DNA of 64,000 bases from Pseudomonadota bacterium (GTDB taxonomy: Bacteria; Pseudomonadota; Alphaproteobacteria; Rhizobiales; Phreatobacteraceae). The translations under genes were made by a program, and so were the position numbers. Shown here one piece after another: positions 27,015-35,562 of the stretch; within the stretch, counting starts at the first letter, position 1; every line of letters starts with the position of its first letter. Below the pieces are notes generated by a model, which was not told the origin of the DNA, did no database searches, and was given only the letters and a program-made list of their open reading frames with translations. Location: positions 57,856 through 121,855 of the forward strand of contig JAIUOO010000017.1 of assembly GCA_020161695.1 (NCBI GenBank). Reading direction: 5' to 3'.

Positions 27015-27974
27015 TCAGGCGCCGTCTGCGGCGTTCCAGGCGGCGATGACTGTGCGGATCAGCGTCACCAGCGCCAGCGGCTGGTCGATCAGCACGTGGT
27101 GCCGCGCCTTCGGGATCTCGACGAACATCGAGCCCTTGGGCGCGGTCGCGCGCACGAAGGCCTTGATCTCGTCGGGGAACAGCACCGAATCCGAGCCCCA
27201 GGTGACAGCCAGGCGACATTTGGCGCCGGCGAGATCGACGGCGGAATCGTTGCGCTTCAGCCGCGACCACATGAAGGGGTCGAAGCGCCAGGTCCAGCCG
27301 CTGGAGCCGTCCGGCTTCTGCACTTCGCGCAGCGAGTGACGGGCGATGTAGTCGACGATGTAGAGGTTCTCCGCCTCCTGCGCCGGCATCAGGCGGAAGC
27401 GGGCCAGCGCATCGACGAAGCTGTCGTAGAGGACCGTGTCCCGCGGCGGGCGCGACGGCGGCCGGGCGATCTCGCGCTTCGAGCGCATCTCGTTGGAGAG
27501 GAACGGCGAGTCCACCGTGATCAGCCCGCCGATGCGCTCGCCGAACCGCGCGGCGAAGGCCATGGCCGGAAAGCTGCCGAAGGAATGCGAGACGACGATC
27601 GGCCTGACCGGGCCTTCGTCGAGCCCCGTCGCGTCGAGGGTCGACAGCATCTCGGCGCAGAGCAGGTCCATCGAATAGGCGTCGCGCCAGTCGGAGCCGC
27701 CCATGCCCGACCACGACGACGCTACCACGCGGTGGGTCCTGGCGAAGAAGGGCGCGAGATAGCTCCACCAGTCGGCATGGGCCGAGCCACCGTGCAGCAT
27801 GAGCAGGCCCGGCTTGCCGCGCTCGCCCCAGGCCAGTGTCTCGATGGTGACGCCCGCGCCCTGATGCGACGAACGTTCCGGCTGGATGGCGATGGCTTCG
27901 TCGAACCATGCCGGCGCTGGTGGTTTTTCACCCTTGAAGGGCACCAGCGGCGCTGGTTTCGGTTCGGCTGCCAT
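27015..27974 (-). CDS. alpha/beta hydrolase
   Basis: 319 residues. The nucleophile elbow is [19 protein letters not shown] (S-x-S-x-G variant). The oxyanion region is [26 protein letters not shown] supplies a late-strand Asp and [10 protein letters not shown] the His. This is a cytoplasmic hydrolase of esters, lactones or C-C bonds; the substrate is unknown. The start at 27974 is used; an 11-codon extension would need TTG. It stands between a GST and an SDR on the same strand in a catabolic neighbourhood. Confidence 0.9.
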   Translation of the reverse strand: MAAEPKPAPLVPFKGEKPPAPAWFDEAIAIQPERSSHQGAGVTIETLAWGERGKPGLLMLHGGSAHADWWSYLAPFFARTHRVVASSWSGMGGSDWRDAYSMDLLCAEMLSTLDATGLDEGPVRPIVVSHSFGSFPAMAFAARFGERIGGLITVDSPFLSNEMRSKREIARPPSRPPRDTVLYDSFVDALARFRLMPAQEAENLYIVDYIARHSLREVQKPDGSSGWTWRFDPFMWSRLKRNDSAVDLAGAKCRLAVTWGSDSVLFPDEIKAFVRATAPKGSMFVEIPKARHHVLIDQPLALVTLIRTVIAAWNAADGA

Positions 27975-28103
27975 CGGATCGTCCCGGAGTCTTGACGTTA
28001 ACGGCAAGCATTCATCCGCCGCCGGACGGCCGCAATAGGCCGAACGGACGGCGGATCGCTGCCCTGCCTCGCGGCAGGGAACGCACCCGGCTGCGGCCCC
28101 GGA

Positions 28104-28790
28104 TCAGCCGGATTTCTTCGCGAGATGCTTGAACATGACCGCCCGGGCCTCGTCGTCCATCTGCGCCTTGAAGGTGAAACGGTCCTTCAGCGCGATGGCG
28201 CGCTCCGCGGCCGGCCGGGCGCTGATCTCGTCGAGGAGGCGCTTGAGGTTGGGATAGTTGCGCCAGGCATCGTCGCCGAGAATGAAAGGCACCATGCGGG
28301 CCCAGCCCCACAGCGCCATGTCGACGATCGAATAGGCCCCGCCGACCATGTAGGCGTTCTGCGACAGGTGCTGCTCGACCACCGCATAGTGCCGGTCGGT
28401 CTCGAACTGGTAGCGCGTATGCGCGTAGGGCACGGGCTCCGGCGCGAAGTGCTTGAAGTGGACTGCTTGCCCCGAATAGGGGCCGACGCCGGTGGCGACG
28501 AACATCAGCCAGGACAGCAGTTCGCCGCGCGCCTTCGGATTGTTCGCCGGAATGAACTTGCCGGTCTTCTCGGCGAGATAGAGCAGGATGGCGTTGGAAT
28601 CGAAAACCACCGCATCGCCGTCGACGAGCGCCGGCACCTTGCCGTTCGGGTTGATCTTCAGGAACTCGGGCGAGAACTGGTCGCCCCTGCGCGTGTCGAT
28701 CGCGACGGGCTCGTAGGCAAGGCCCGCCTCTTCGAGGAACAGCGCGACCTTGGTCGGATTGGGCGAGCCGTTGAAATAGAACTTCAGCAT
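28104..28790 (-). CDS. glutathione S-transferase family protein
   Basis: 228 residues. The thioredoxin-like N-terminal domain starts MLKFYFNGSPNPTKVALFLEEAGLAYE. NPNGKVPALVDGDAVVFDSNAILLYLAEKTG contains the cis-Pro and the Asp-Ser glutathione contact. The C-terminal domain is all-helical (YMVGGAYSIVDMALWGWARMV is the N-capping box region). It is a YfcG/YghU-like cytoplasmic GST, possibly reducing disulfides or conjugating electrophiles formed during degradation. It is co-directional with the hydrolase and the M20 gene. Confidence 0.9.
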   Translation of the reverse strand: MLKFYFNGSPNPTKVALFLEEAGLAYEPVAIDTRRGDQFSPEFLKINPNGKVPALVDGDAVVFDSNAILLYLAEKTGKFIPANNPKARGELLSWLMFVATGVGPYSGQAVHFKHFAPEPVPYAHTRYQFETDRHYAVVEQHLSQNAYMVGGAYSIVDMALWGWARMVPFILGDDAWRNYPNLKRLLDEISARPAAERAIALKDRFTFKAQMDDEARAVMFKHLAKKSG

Positions 28791-28815
28791 GGAGGTTTCC
28801 TCGGGGGCGGTTCGA

Positions 28816-30234
28816 TCAGGCGGCCGACATGGTCAGCGGCGGGCCGACATCGTCGGGGATGGGGCAGATGTAGGGATTGGCGCGGGTGCGGGCGGCAAGG
28901 TCTGCCTTGGCGGCAGCCATGAGCGAGGGGTCGGAGAGCACGGCGGCGCCGGTGGCGGCCATGGCCTTCGCTACCTGCACCATCGCCTTGTGGGCGGCCG
29001 GCATCTTGCCCTGCGCCACGATCTGCCAGGTGTGGAACGGCGTGCCGACGGCGACGGTCGGCGCATGGGCCTGCACGGTCGGCACGACCCAGCTGACGTC
29101 GCCGACATCGGTCGAGCCGATCAGCGGATTGCGTTTGGCGTCGAGCGGAACGGTGAAGTCGGCCAGCGGGCGATCCCCCGGCTCCAGCCCGATCGTGTGA
29201 TAGACGCTGGCAATGTCCTGCGGCGTCAGCGTACCCTGGATCTCGCGGGCGAAGGTCTGGTCGGCGGCGTCGAAATGCGGCGGGCCGAGCTCTTCCAGAA
29301 TGCCCTGAAGCGTCGTCTCCAGCGGCGTGTTGCCGACGATGTTGGAGACGGCGCTGACGATCTTCATCTCCATCTTCGTCTCGGTCATCAGCGCCGCTCC
29401 CTCGGCGATCTTCCTGACGCGACCGACCAGTTCGAGCATGCCGGGCAAGTCACGCGCGCGGATCGAGTAGCGCACGCGCGCATGGGCCTGCACGACGTTG
29501 GGCGCGATGCCGCCGGTGTCGAGCAGGGCGTAATGCACGCGCGCGTCGGAAGGCATGTGCTCGCGCATGTAGTTGACGCCGACATTCATCAGTTCGACGG
29601 CATCGAGCGCCGAACGACCGAGGTGGGGCGAGGCGGCGGCGTGCGATGCCTTGCCGGTGAAGATGAAATCGGCGCGGGTATTGGCAAGCGACAGCGGCGG
29701 AGCGACCTCCCACCACGAGGACGGGTGCCAGGTGATGGCGACATCGGCATCCTTGAAGGCACCCGAGCGCACCATGAAGGCCTTGGCCGCGCCGCCCTCT
29801 TCCGCCGGGCAGCCGTAATAGCGCACGCGGCCGGGAAGGTTGTTCTCCGCCAGCCAGTTCTTCATCGCGGTGGCGGCAAGAAGGGCGGCCGAGCCGAGCA
29901 GGTTGTGGCCGCAGCCATGACCGTGGCCGCTCGCCTCCACCGGCCGATGCTCGGCGACGCCCGCCTCCTGGCTTAGGCCGGGCAGCGCGTCATATTCGCC
30001 GAGGAAGGCGATGACCGGACCGCCCTCGCCCGCTTCGCCGACGACCGCAGTCGGGATGCCAGCGACGTTCTCGGTGACGCGGAAGCCCTCGGTGCGGAGC
30101 TGGGCCGTGTGCTCGGCGCAGGAACGCACCTCGGTGTAGCAGACCTCCGGCATGCCCCAGACACGGTCGGAGAGCTCGATCAGGCGATCCTTCGCCGCGT
30201 CCACCTGCCGCCAGAGATCGTTGCGATTGTCCAT
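28816..30234 (-). CDS. M20-family amidohydrolase (AbgB-like)
   Basis: 472 residues of the M20 metallopeptidase/amidohydrolase family. AFLGEYDALPGLSQEAG, then SGHGHGCGHNLLGSAAL, hold the metal-binding Asp/His ligands, and YYGCPAEEGGAAKAFMVR the catalytic Glu pair. A dimerisation domain follows (ADFIFTGKASHAAASPHLGRSALDAVELMNVGVNYMREH). The length and motifs fit p-aminobenzoyl-glutamate hydrolase subunit B and related amide hydrolases. It would cleave an N-acyl amino acid or amide. No AbgA or AbgT partner is nearby. GAGGG precedes the ATG. Confidence 0.92.
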   Translation of the reverse strand: MDNRNDLWRQVDAAKDRLIELSDRVWGMPEVCYTEVRSCAEHTAQLRTEGFRVTENVAGIPTAVVGEAGEGGPVIAFLGEYDALPGLSQEAGVAEHRPVEASGHGHGCGHNLLGSAALLAATAMKNWLAENNLPGRVRYYGCPAEEGGAAKAFMVRSGAFKDADVAITWHPSSWWEVAPPLSLANTRADFIFTGKASHAAASPHLGRSALDAVELMNVGVNYMREHMPSDARVHYALLDTGGIAPNVVQAHARVRYSIRARDLPGMLELVGRVRKIAEGAALMTETKMEMKIVSAVSNIVGNTPLETTLQGILEELGPPHFDAADQTFAREIQGTLTPQDIASVYHTIGLEPGDRPLADFTVPLDAKRNPLIGSTDVGDVSWVVPTVQAHAPTVAVGTPFHTWQIVAQGKMPAAHKAMVQVAKAMAATGAAVLSDPSLMAAAKADLAARTRANPYICPIPDDVGPPLTMSAA

Positions 30235-30337
30235 GATGCCCTCGTCGTCACGCGAAGGCGGCATATCAGCGCCGCGACGGGGGCAAAGTCCAGCGCGGGA
30301 TGTGCATGGATGGGTGACGCCGGCCGTTGATGCGGAA

Positions 30338-31150
30338 TCAATCCGCGAACCGCGGAGCGCGCTTCTCCATATTGGCCTTCACCGCCTCGACCTGATTGGC
30401 GCTGCCGAGCAGCTTCTGCTGCTCCGCCGATTCCATCTGCAAACCATCGGCCGGGCTCGACACGGTCGCCGCGTTCAGGAGCCGCTTGGCGGCGCGGACG
30501 GCGTCGGGGTTCTTGGCGGCGATGTCGCGGGCGGCGGCCAGCGCTGCGGCGCGCGGATCGGCCTCGATGCGGGAGACGAGGCCGAGCGCCTGCGCCTCCG
30601 CGCCCGCGACGATGCGACCGGTATAGGTCAGGTCGCGCACGACATCGTCGCGGCAGAGATGGCGCAGGAGCTGGGTTCCCGCGACATCCGGCACGAGGCC
30701 CCATTTGATCTCCATGACCGAGAGCTTCGCATCCGCCGTGGCGAAGCGCATGTCGGCGCCGAGCGCCACCTGAAGCCCGCCGCCGAAAGCGACACCGTGA
30801 ACGGCGCAGATGACCGGCACCGCAAGCTCGCGCCAGCACCAGGCGGCCATCTGCGGCCGGTTGGCGATGCCGTGGGTGCGCGCGACGAGATCGCGCAACG
30901 AGGCGTCGCCGCCGGCCTGCATGGCCTGGAAGCTCTCGAAATCGAGACCGGCGCAGAAGGCGCGCCCCTCGCCGGAGAGCACCGCCGCGCGGACGCCCTT
31001 CGTCCTGCCGACGAGGTCGGCGGCCTCGATCAGCGCGTCGAACATGGCGGGATCGAGCGCGTTCATCTTGTCGGCGCGGTCGAGGCGGATATCGGCGACG
31101 CCGTCCGCGATGGTGACGGCGATACGGTCGCGGATGCGCGTGGCGGTCAT
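30338..31150 (-). CDS. enoyl-CoA hydratase/isomerase family protein
   Basis: 270 residues, a single crotonase domain: RADKMNALDPAMFDALIEA, GRAFCAGLDFESF (first oxyanion loop), VHGVAFGGGLQVALGADMRFA, and SVMEIKWGLVPDVAGTQLLRHL. The usual catalytic Glu pair position is occupied by VMEIKWG (one Glu) and PD (Asp), so it could be a hydratase, isomerase or hydrolase-type member. It starts at 31150 with an ATG close to the 5' end of the minus-strand catabolic run, and overlaps nothing. It is likely to act with the FadJ-like enzyme. Confidence 0.9.
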   Translation of the reverse strand: MTATRIRDRIAVTIADGVADIRLDRADKMNALDPAMFDALIEAADLVGRTKGVRAAVLSGEGRAFCAGLDFESFQAMQAGGDASLRDLVARTHGIANRPQMAAWCWRELAVPVICAVHGVAFGGGLQVALGADMRFATADAKLSVMEIKWGLVPDVAGTQLLRHLCRDDVVRDLTYTGRIVAGAEAQALGLVSRIEADPRAAALAAARDIAAKNPDAVRAAKRLLNAATVSSPADGLQMESAEQQKLLGSANQVEAVKANMEKRAPRFAD

Positions 31151-31220
31151 GGCGTTGTCTCCCTGCGGCCATTGTGGAAGGCGCGCGAGGGGGAATGAAG
31201 CCGGCCGTTCGGGAGGCGGT

Positions 31221-32456
31221 TTAGGCGGCCAGCGCTTCACCCAATGCCTTCGCGAGGTCGCCGCGGGGCTCGGCGCGCACGTCAGACAGGCCGAGCCAGC
31301 GCGCCATCAGCCGCAGCTCTGCCGCCAGAGGGCCGGCAACATCCGCTGCCTTCGCCCCGTCCTCGAGGTGCGATGCCTGTACCACCAGCACGGAGCCTGC
31401 CCGGTCCGCCTTGAGGTCGACCCGGCCCGCGAGCGTGTCGCCCAGCAGGAAGGGCAGCACGTAGTAGCCGTGGACGCGCTTCTCGGCCGGCGTATAGATT
31501 TCGAGTCGGATACGGGCGCCGAACAGCCCCTCTGTGCGCTCGCGCTGCCAGACCAGCGGGTCGAAGGGCGCAAGCAGGGCGCGCGCCTCGACCTTGCGGG
31601 GCATGCGCGCGTCTTTTGCGAGGTAGGCCGGATTGCGGAAGCCCTCAACGGATACCGGGATCAGATCGCCGCTCTCGACGAGGTCGGCCACCGCCGCCTT
31701 CGTGTCGGCCACCTCCAGCCGGTAATAGTCGCGCAGGCAGCGTTCGGTGGCGATGCCGAGCGCGCTCGACGACAGGCGGACGAGTTCGCGATTGGCGTCC
31801 GCGTCCGATGGCGTCGGCACGTCGAGCACAGCCTGCGGCAGCACGCGCTCGGTGACGTCGTAGATGCGCTCGAAGGCGCCGCGGCGCGTGGCCGTCGTGA
31901 CCATTCCGGCCCAGAACAGCCACTCGACCGCCATCTTGCCCTCGGACCAGCCCCACCAGCCACCCTCGCCCTTGTGGTCGTGGGAAAGTTCGGACGCAGA
32001 CATCGGCCCGTGCCGCTCGATCTCGCGATGGACCTCGTCGATCAACTGGCGCCGCTCGCGGCCGAACCTGGCGAGACCGGTATAGATGCCCGCGCCCGCG
32101 GCCGCGCGCGCCATGCGGAAGCGGAACAGCGGCTGGAGCGCCACGGGCAGGTAGGAGGCTTCATGCCCCCAGTATTCGAACAGGACGCGCCTACGCCCCG
32201 AATAGGCCAGCGCGTCGATATCGGCGGTCGCATAGGGGCCGAGGCGCGAGAAGCCGGGCAGCGTGTGGGCGCGCGCGACGACATTGACCGAGTCGATCTG
32301 CACGACGCCGAGGCGCTCGATCATGCGCCGGAGGTGCCGCTTCTCGGCGGCCACGGACCCGCGACCCTCGCCGTGGCCGGCAAGGTCGAAGCCCTGCGCC
32401 GCAATGGCGATGCGGCGGGCCTGTTTCAGGGAGAGGCTGTCGGAACGGCGGGGCAT
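31221..32456 (-). CDS. YcaQ/AlkX-type DNA glycosylase (winged-helix, HTH_42)
   Basis: 411 residues of the YcaQ family. The QID motif (LGVVQIDSVNVVARAHTLPGFSRLG) is the catalytic signature of these glycosylases, which unhook DNA interstrand crosslinks and excise N7-alkyl purines. FEYWGHEASYLPVAL, GEGGWWGWSEGKMAVEWLFWAGMV and DPLVWQRERTEGLFG follow, in the order expected. It is probably a stand-alone repair enzyme, unrelated to the flanking catabolic genes; it lies 70 bp upstream of the enoyl-CoA hydratase gene on the same strand and diverges from the aldo/keto reductase gene. Confidence 0.92.
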   Translation of the reverse strand: MPRRSDSLSLKQARRIAIAAQGFDLAGHGEGRGSVAAEKRHLRRMIERLGVVQIDSVNVVARAHTLPGFSRLGPYATADIDALAYSGRRRVLFEYWGHEASYLPVALQPLFRFRMARAAAGAGIYTGLARFGRERRQLIDEVHREIERHGPMSASELSHDHKGEGGWWGWSEGKMAVEWLFWAGMVTTATRRGAFERIYDVTERVLPQAVLDVPTPSDADANRELVRLSSSALGIATERCLRDYYRLEVADTKAAVADLVESGDLIPVSVEGFRNPAYLAKDARMPRKVEARALLAPFDPLVWQRERTEGLFGARIRLEIYTPAEKRVHGYYVLPFLLGDTLAGRVDLKADRAGSVLVVQASHLEDGAKAADVAGPLAAELRLMARWLGLSDVRAEPRGDLAKALGEALAA

Positions 32457-32652
32457 GGCTGCGCTGGCAATCGTTACAGGTCGGGCGGAAGCCTGTCAGC
32501 GGGGATAAATCCGGCGCCACCCGAAACCTGTCAGGAGGCGAAAACCCCGGCCGGAGCAGGCATTGGCCGAGCTCGTCGCCGATGCAATGCACCCATCTTG
32601 TCCCCATGGGTCAAAGCTGGGCTAGTCTCCGCGCCACGAACAGGAGCAGTCC

Positions 32653-33603
32653 ATGCAGCAGCGTCCCCTCGGCCGTACCGGCCTTTCCATCGCCCCGCTG
32701 GTCTTCGGCGGCAATGTCTTCGGCTGGACCGCGGACCAGAAGACCTCCTTCGATCTGCTCGACCGGTTCGTCGATGCCGGGCTGAACGCCGTCGATACGG
32801 CCGACGTCTATTCCGCCTGGGCGCCCGGCAATTCCGGCGGCGAGAGCGAGGCGATCATCGGCCAGTGGATGAAAGCGCGCGGCAGCCGCGACAAGGTGGT
32901 CGTGATCACCAAGGTCGGCTCGCCCATGGGCGAGGGCAAGAAGGGGCTCTCGGCCCGCTACATCGCCGAGGCGGTGGAGGCCTCGCTGAAGCGGCTCCAG
33001 ACCGACGTGATCGACCTCTACCTGTCGCACTGGCCGGATCCGGACACGCCGCACGAGGAGTCTCTCGCCGCTTACGAGAAGCTGAAGCGGGCCGGCAAGA
33101 TCCGGGCGGTCGGCTGCTCCAACCTCGACGCCATGCAGCTGAAGGCCTCGCTCGACGCGGCCAAGGCGAAGGGCCTGCCGCGCTACGACGTGCTGCAGCC
33201 GGAATACAATCTCTACGACCGCGAGAAATTCGAGGGGCCGCTGGCGGACCTCTGCCTGCGGGAAGAGATCGGCGTCATCACCTATTTCTCGCTCGCCAAG
33301 GGCTTCCTGTCGGGCAAGTACCGTTCGGAAGCCGATCTCGGCCAGAGCCCGCGCGGCGAGCGGGGCGTCAGGCCCTATCTCAACGACAAGGGCTTCCGCG
33401 TGCTCAGGGCGCTGGACGAGGTCTCGGCGGCGCATGGCGCGAAGCAGGCCGAGGTGGCGCTCGCCTGGCTGATGGCGAAGAAGACCGTCACGGCGCCGAT
33501 CGCCAGCGCCACGCGGCTCGACCAGATGGAGAGCCTGATCAAGGCGGCGTCGCTGAAACTGTCGGACGCGGAAGTGAAGGCGCTGGACGCGGCGGGCGCT
33601 TGA
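32653..33603 (+). CDS. aldo/keto reductase
   Basis: 316 residues of the AKR superfamily. The tetrad is visible: Asp and Tyr in NAVDTADVYSAW, Lys in VVITKVGSP and His in LYLSHWPDPD. IRAVGCSNLDAMQLK and VLQPEYNLYDREKFEG are conserved barrel segments, and the C-terminal APIASATRLDQMESLIKA binds NADPH. It reduces aldehydes or ketones in the cytoplasm. It is transcribed alone with a 196-bp upstream gap from YcaQ and is followed by a hairpin repeat. Confidence 0.93.
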   Translation: MQQRPLGRTGLSIAPLVFGGNVFGWTADQKTSFDLLDRFVDAGLNAVDTADVYSAWAPGNSGGESEAIIGQWMKARGSRDKVVVITKVGSPMGEGKKGLSARYIAEAVEASLKRLQTDVIDLYLSHWPDPDTPHEESLAAYEKLKRAGKIRAVGCSNLDAMQLKASLDAAKAKGLPRYDVLQPEYNLYDREKFEGPLADLCLREEIGVITYFSLAKGFLSGKYRSEADLGQSPRGERGVRPYLNDKGFRVLRALDEVSAAHGAKQAEVALAWLMAKKTVTAPIASATRLDQMESLIKAASLKLSDAEVKALDAAGA

Positions 33604-33631
33604 AGGACTGACACCACTGCGACGCTGCTCG

Positions 33632-33651
33632 CCTCTCCCCGCCGGGAGAGG
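33632..33651. repeat. short hairpin repeat between convergent genes
   Basis: CCTCTCCC (33632-33639), loop CGCC, GGGAGAGG (33644-33651). It looks like the common intergenic CTCTCCC...GGGAGAG palindromes of Hyphomicrobiales. There is no T-tract on either side, so termination is uncertain. Confidence 0.55.
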
Positions 33652-33696
33652 TGACGAAATGCGCCGCGCGAGCCAAATCGGACAGCCGGGACGCGC

Positions 33697-34032
33697 TCAA
33701 CGAGAGCCGGCCAGCCCGCAGCCGCCGCGGCTGCCTGGCAGAACGATGAGCGCGCCGCTGTCGTAGAATGCGCGCACGCCCTCGCGGCCGGAGACTGCGG
33801 CGAGGACGAAGAGGCCGCCGACGCGGACGAGGCGGATGCGGTCCGGGTCGATCTGGCTGAGCAGGGCCGACGGCGCGCCGATGGCCACCACCATGGCCTC
33901 GCCGGGACGCGCGACCGCGACGGCCGCCATGGCGAGCGTCCAGAGGCCGAGCGCCACAACGGCAGCAAGGGCAAAGCCGCTTGCGGCGCGCCAGCGGCGG
34001 GTCAGGGGCTCAATAGTCGTAGAAATGCTCAA
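33697..34032 (-). CDS. hypothetical small membrane protein
   Basis: 111 residues from a TTG start at 34032 with GGGAGG 5 nt upstream. It has one strong hydrophobic segment (about 17-37, FALAAVVALGLWTLAMAAVAVA) and a C-terminal domain (MVVAIGAPSALLSQIDPDRIRLVRVGGLFVLAAVSGREGVRAFYDSGALIVLPG). It overlaps the end of the 366-residue protein gene by 23 bp, so it is the last gene of the FAD-oxidoreductase operon. No family is recognised. The TTG start and overlap decide the model; without them only a fragment would be called. Confidence 0.6.
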   Translation of the reverse strand: MSISTTIEPLTRRWRAASGFALAAVVALGLWTLAMAAVAVARPGEAMVVAIGAPSALLSQIDPDRIRLVRVGGLFVLAAVSGREGVRAFYDSGALIVLPGSRGGCGLAGSR

Positions 34033-35110
34033 AGGAGCCTCCCTCGCGGCTCGCGACCTGCATGGCATCGCCGAGGCGCTCGACCGGCACGTCAAGGCCG
34101 ATGCGCTGCCAGCCGGGCCGCGCCTGAACGATGAAGCCGAACAACCTCTGCGCGCCCGGCACCGCAAGCTGATCCTTCATCGGGATGACCAGCGTTACCA
34201 GCGCGCGCCGGTTGCCGGCGATCTCGGTGAAGCGACCGCCCTTCGCCACCACCTGCCGGGCGATGTCGGTGAAGGCGCGGTAGCGGTCGGTCTCGATCAG
34301 CACGCCGCCGGCAGGCTCGCTGACGACCGTGATGCCGGGCATGGCGGCGAGGTCGGCGGCGGCGAGCCCGGCAACGACGCTGCGGATACGGAGGTCGGCG
34401 GGCGACAGTCCCGCCGCCTGCCCGATCAGCACGGCATAGCCGGCCTTCACGCCCCATTCGGCTGATAGCGCGACGCGACGCTCGAGCGAGCGGATGATGC
34501 TGCGGCTGCCGAAGGGCGTCTCGCGCCAGAACTGGGCCACCGTGGATGCGAAGGGAAACTGATACCAGGGCGTCTGGGTGAGGAAGGCGGCGTAGCGGTC
34601 GGCGACCCCGGAGGCGAAGCGATCCTCGGCGTTCTTCTCGGGGCCGCGCCACCACGCGGAAGCGCGCCCGATGGTCCCCTCCCACGCGCCCTTGACGATC
34701 ATCTCGGCCGTGAACGAAACGCCGATGATGTAGAGCATCGCCTTCATGTCGCCGGGCGTCGCCCGCTGCTGGGTCGTGCGCGTGGTGATATCGCAGAGGC
34801 TCGACCAGAAGCCGAGGATCGAGGCGGTGTAGGAATAGGCGTGCTCGTCCGAGGTCTTCAGCACGCCCGCAAGATCCTCGTAGGCGTGAACGATGTACCA
34901 TTCGGGGTAGGACAGGTAGCTGTTCACCTCCGGCCGCCGCCACGGCAGTTCGGTGACGACGCGCGGCGTCGTGTCGGCCGTCGACTGCGGCAGGGACTGG
35001 CAGCGGGTCTCGACATAGAGGATCGGCAGGGCGGAGATCGCCAGCAGGCCGACCGCCAGCAGAACCACCTGTCCGACGGCGTGGAGAGCGAGTTTCAGTG
35101 CGATCCTCAC
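34010..35110 (-). CDS. hypothetical membrane-anchored protein
   Basis: 366 residues from a GTG start (35110) preceded by GGAGGCGGGC. One N-terminal membrane segment (about 7-28) anchors a periplasmic domain rich in aromatic residues: YLSYPEWYIVHAYEDLAGVLK, then GFWSSLCDITTRTT, then FLTQTPWYQFPFASTVAQFWRETPFGSRS. No enzyme family is recognised. The start overlaps the stop of the preceding gene as GTGA, and the stop overlaps the next start, so it is tightly coupled in the four-gene FAD-oxidoreductase operon. It may form a complex with that exported flavoprotein. Confidence 0.7.
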   Translation of the reverse strand: MRIALKLALHAVGQVVLLAVGLLAISALPILYVETRCQSLPQSTADTTPRVVTELPWRRPEVNSYLSYPEWYIVHAYEDLAGVLKTSDEHAYSYTASILGFWSSLCDITTRTTQQRATPGDMKAMLYIIGVSFTAEMIVKGAWEGTIGRASAWWRGPEKNAEDRFASGVADRYAAFLTQTPWYQFPFASTVAQFWRETPFGSRSIIRSLERRVALSAEWGVKAGYAVLIGQAAGLSPADLRIRSVVAGLAAADLAAMPGITVVSEPAGGVLIETDRYRAFTDIARQVVAKGGRFTEIAGNRRALVTLVIPMKDQLAVPGAQRLFGFIVQARPGWQRIGLDVPVERLGDAMQVASREGGSFEHFYDY

Positions 35111-35526
35111 GCCCGCGCCTCCATCTCGGCCGGCGCGAGGGCGAAGCCGACGAAGGCCGCGGCGCCGCCGAGCGCGATATGCGGCGTGTTGGCGAGGATC
35201 TTGAAGACGAACGGCAGATCGAGGACGCCGTAGATCAGGATGCCGAGATCGAGATAGCCGGAGCCGGTGGCGAGACCGAGCAGGCCGTCGAGGCAGTAGA
35301 GCACGCCGAAGACGCGCAGGAACGTCACCGCCGCGCGGGTGGAGAGCCATGCGGCGACCGCCGCCCAGGCGGCGGAGGCGAAGTGCAGCGCGTCGTCATA
35401 GATGTCGAGGGCGAAGATGCCGAAGGCCCTGCCCTGCGCATCGGTGAGGCCGGGAATGTAGTTCAGCAGCGTCACGAGGCCGAGGATCACGGCATAGGCG
35501 GCGGCGACCTTGCGGGGAAGCGTCAT
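35107..35526 (-). CDS. hypothetical integral membrane protein (DUF4383-like)
   Basis: 139 residues with four hydrophobic segments: VAAAYAVILGLVTLLNYI, ALHFASAAWAAVAAWL, FLRVFGVLYCLDGLLGLA and the final HIALGGAAAFVGFALA. The pattern of a His in helix 2 (DDALHFASAAWA) and FGVLYCLDGLLG in helix 3 resembles DUF4383-type small membrane proteins; this is a resemblance only. AAGGA precedes the ATG. It lies 36 bp after the FAD oxidoreductase and overlaps the next gene by 4 bp. Confidence 0.7.
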   Translation of the reverse strand: MTLPRKVAAAYAVILGLVTLLNYIPGLTDAQGRAFGIFALDIYDDALHFASAAWAAVAAWLSTRAAVTFLRVFGVLYCLDGLLGLATGSGYLDLGILIYGVLDLPFVFKILANTPHIALGGAAAFVGFALAPAEMEARA

Positions 35527-35562
35527 GGGCGGGTCCTTCTGCACTGCCGGTTGCTGGCATCG

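Noticed and set aside
28062..28079. CCCTGCC/GGCAGGG hairpin after the GST gene
   Set aside because: It is a short stem without a T-tract on the transcribed strand, not convincing as a terminator.
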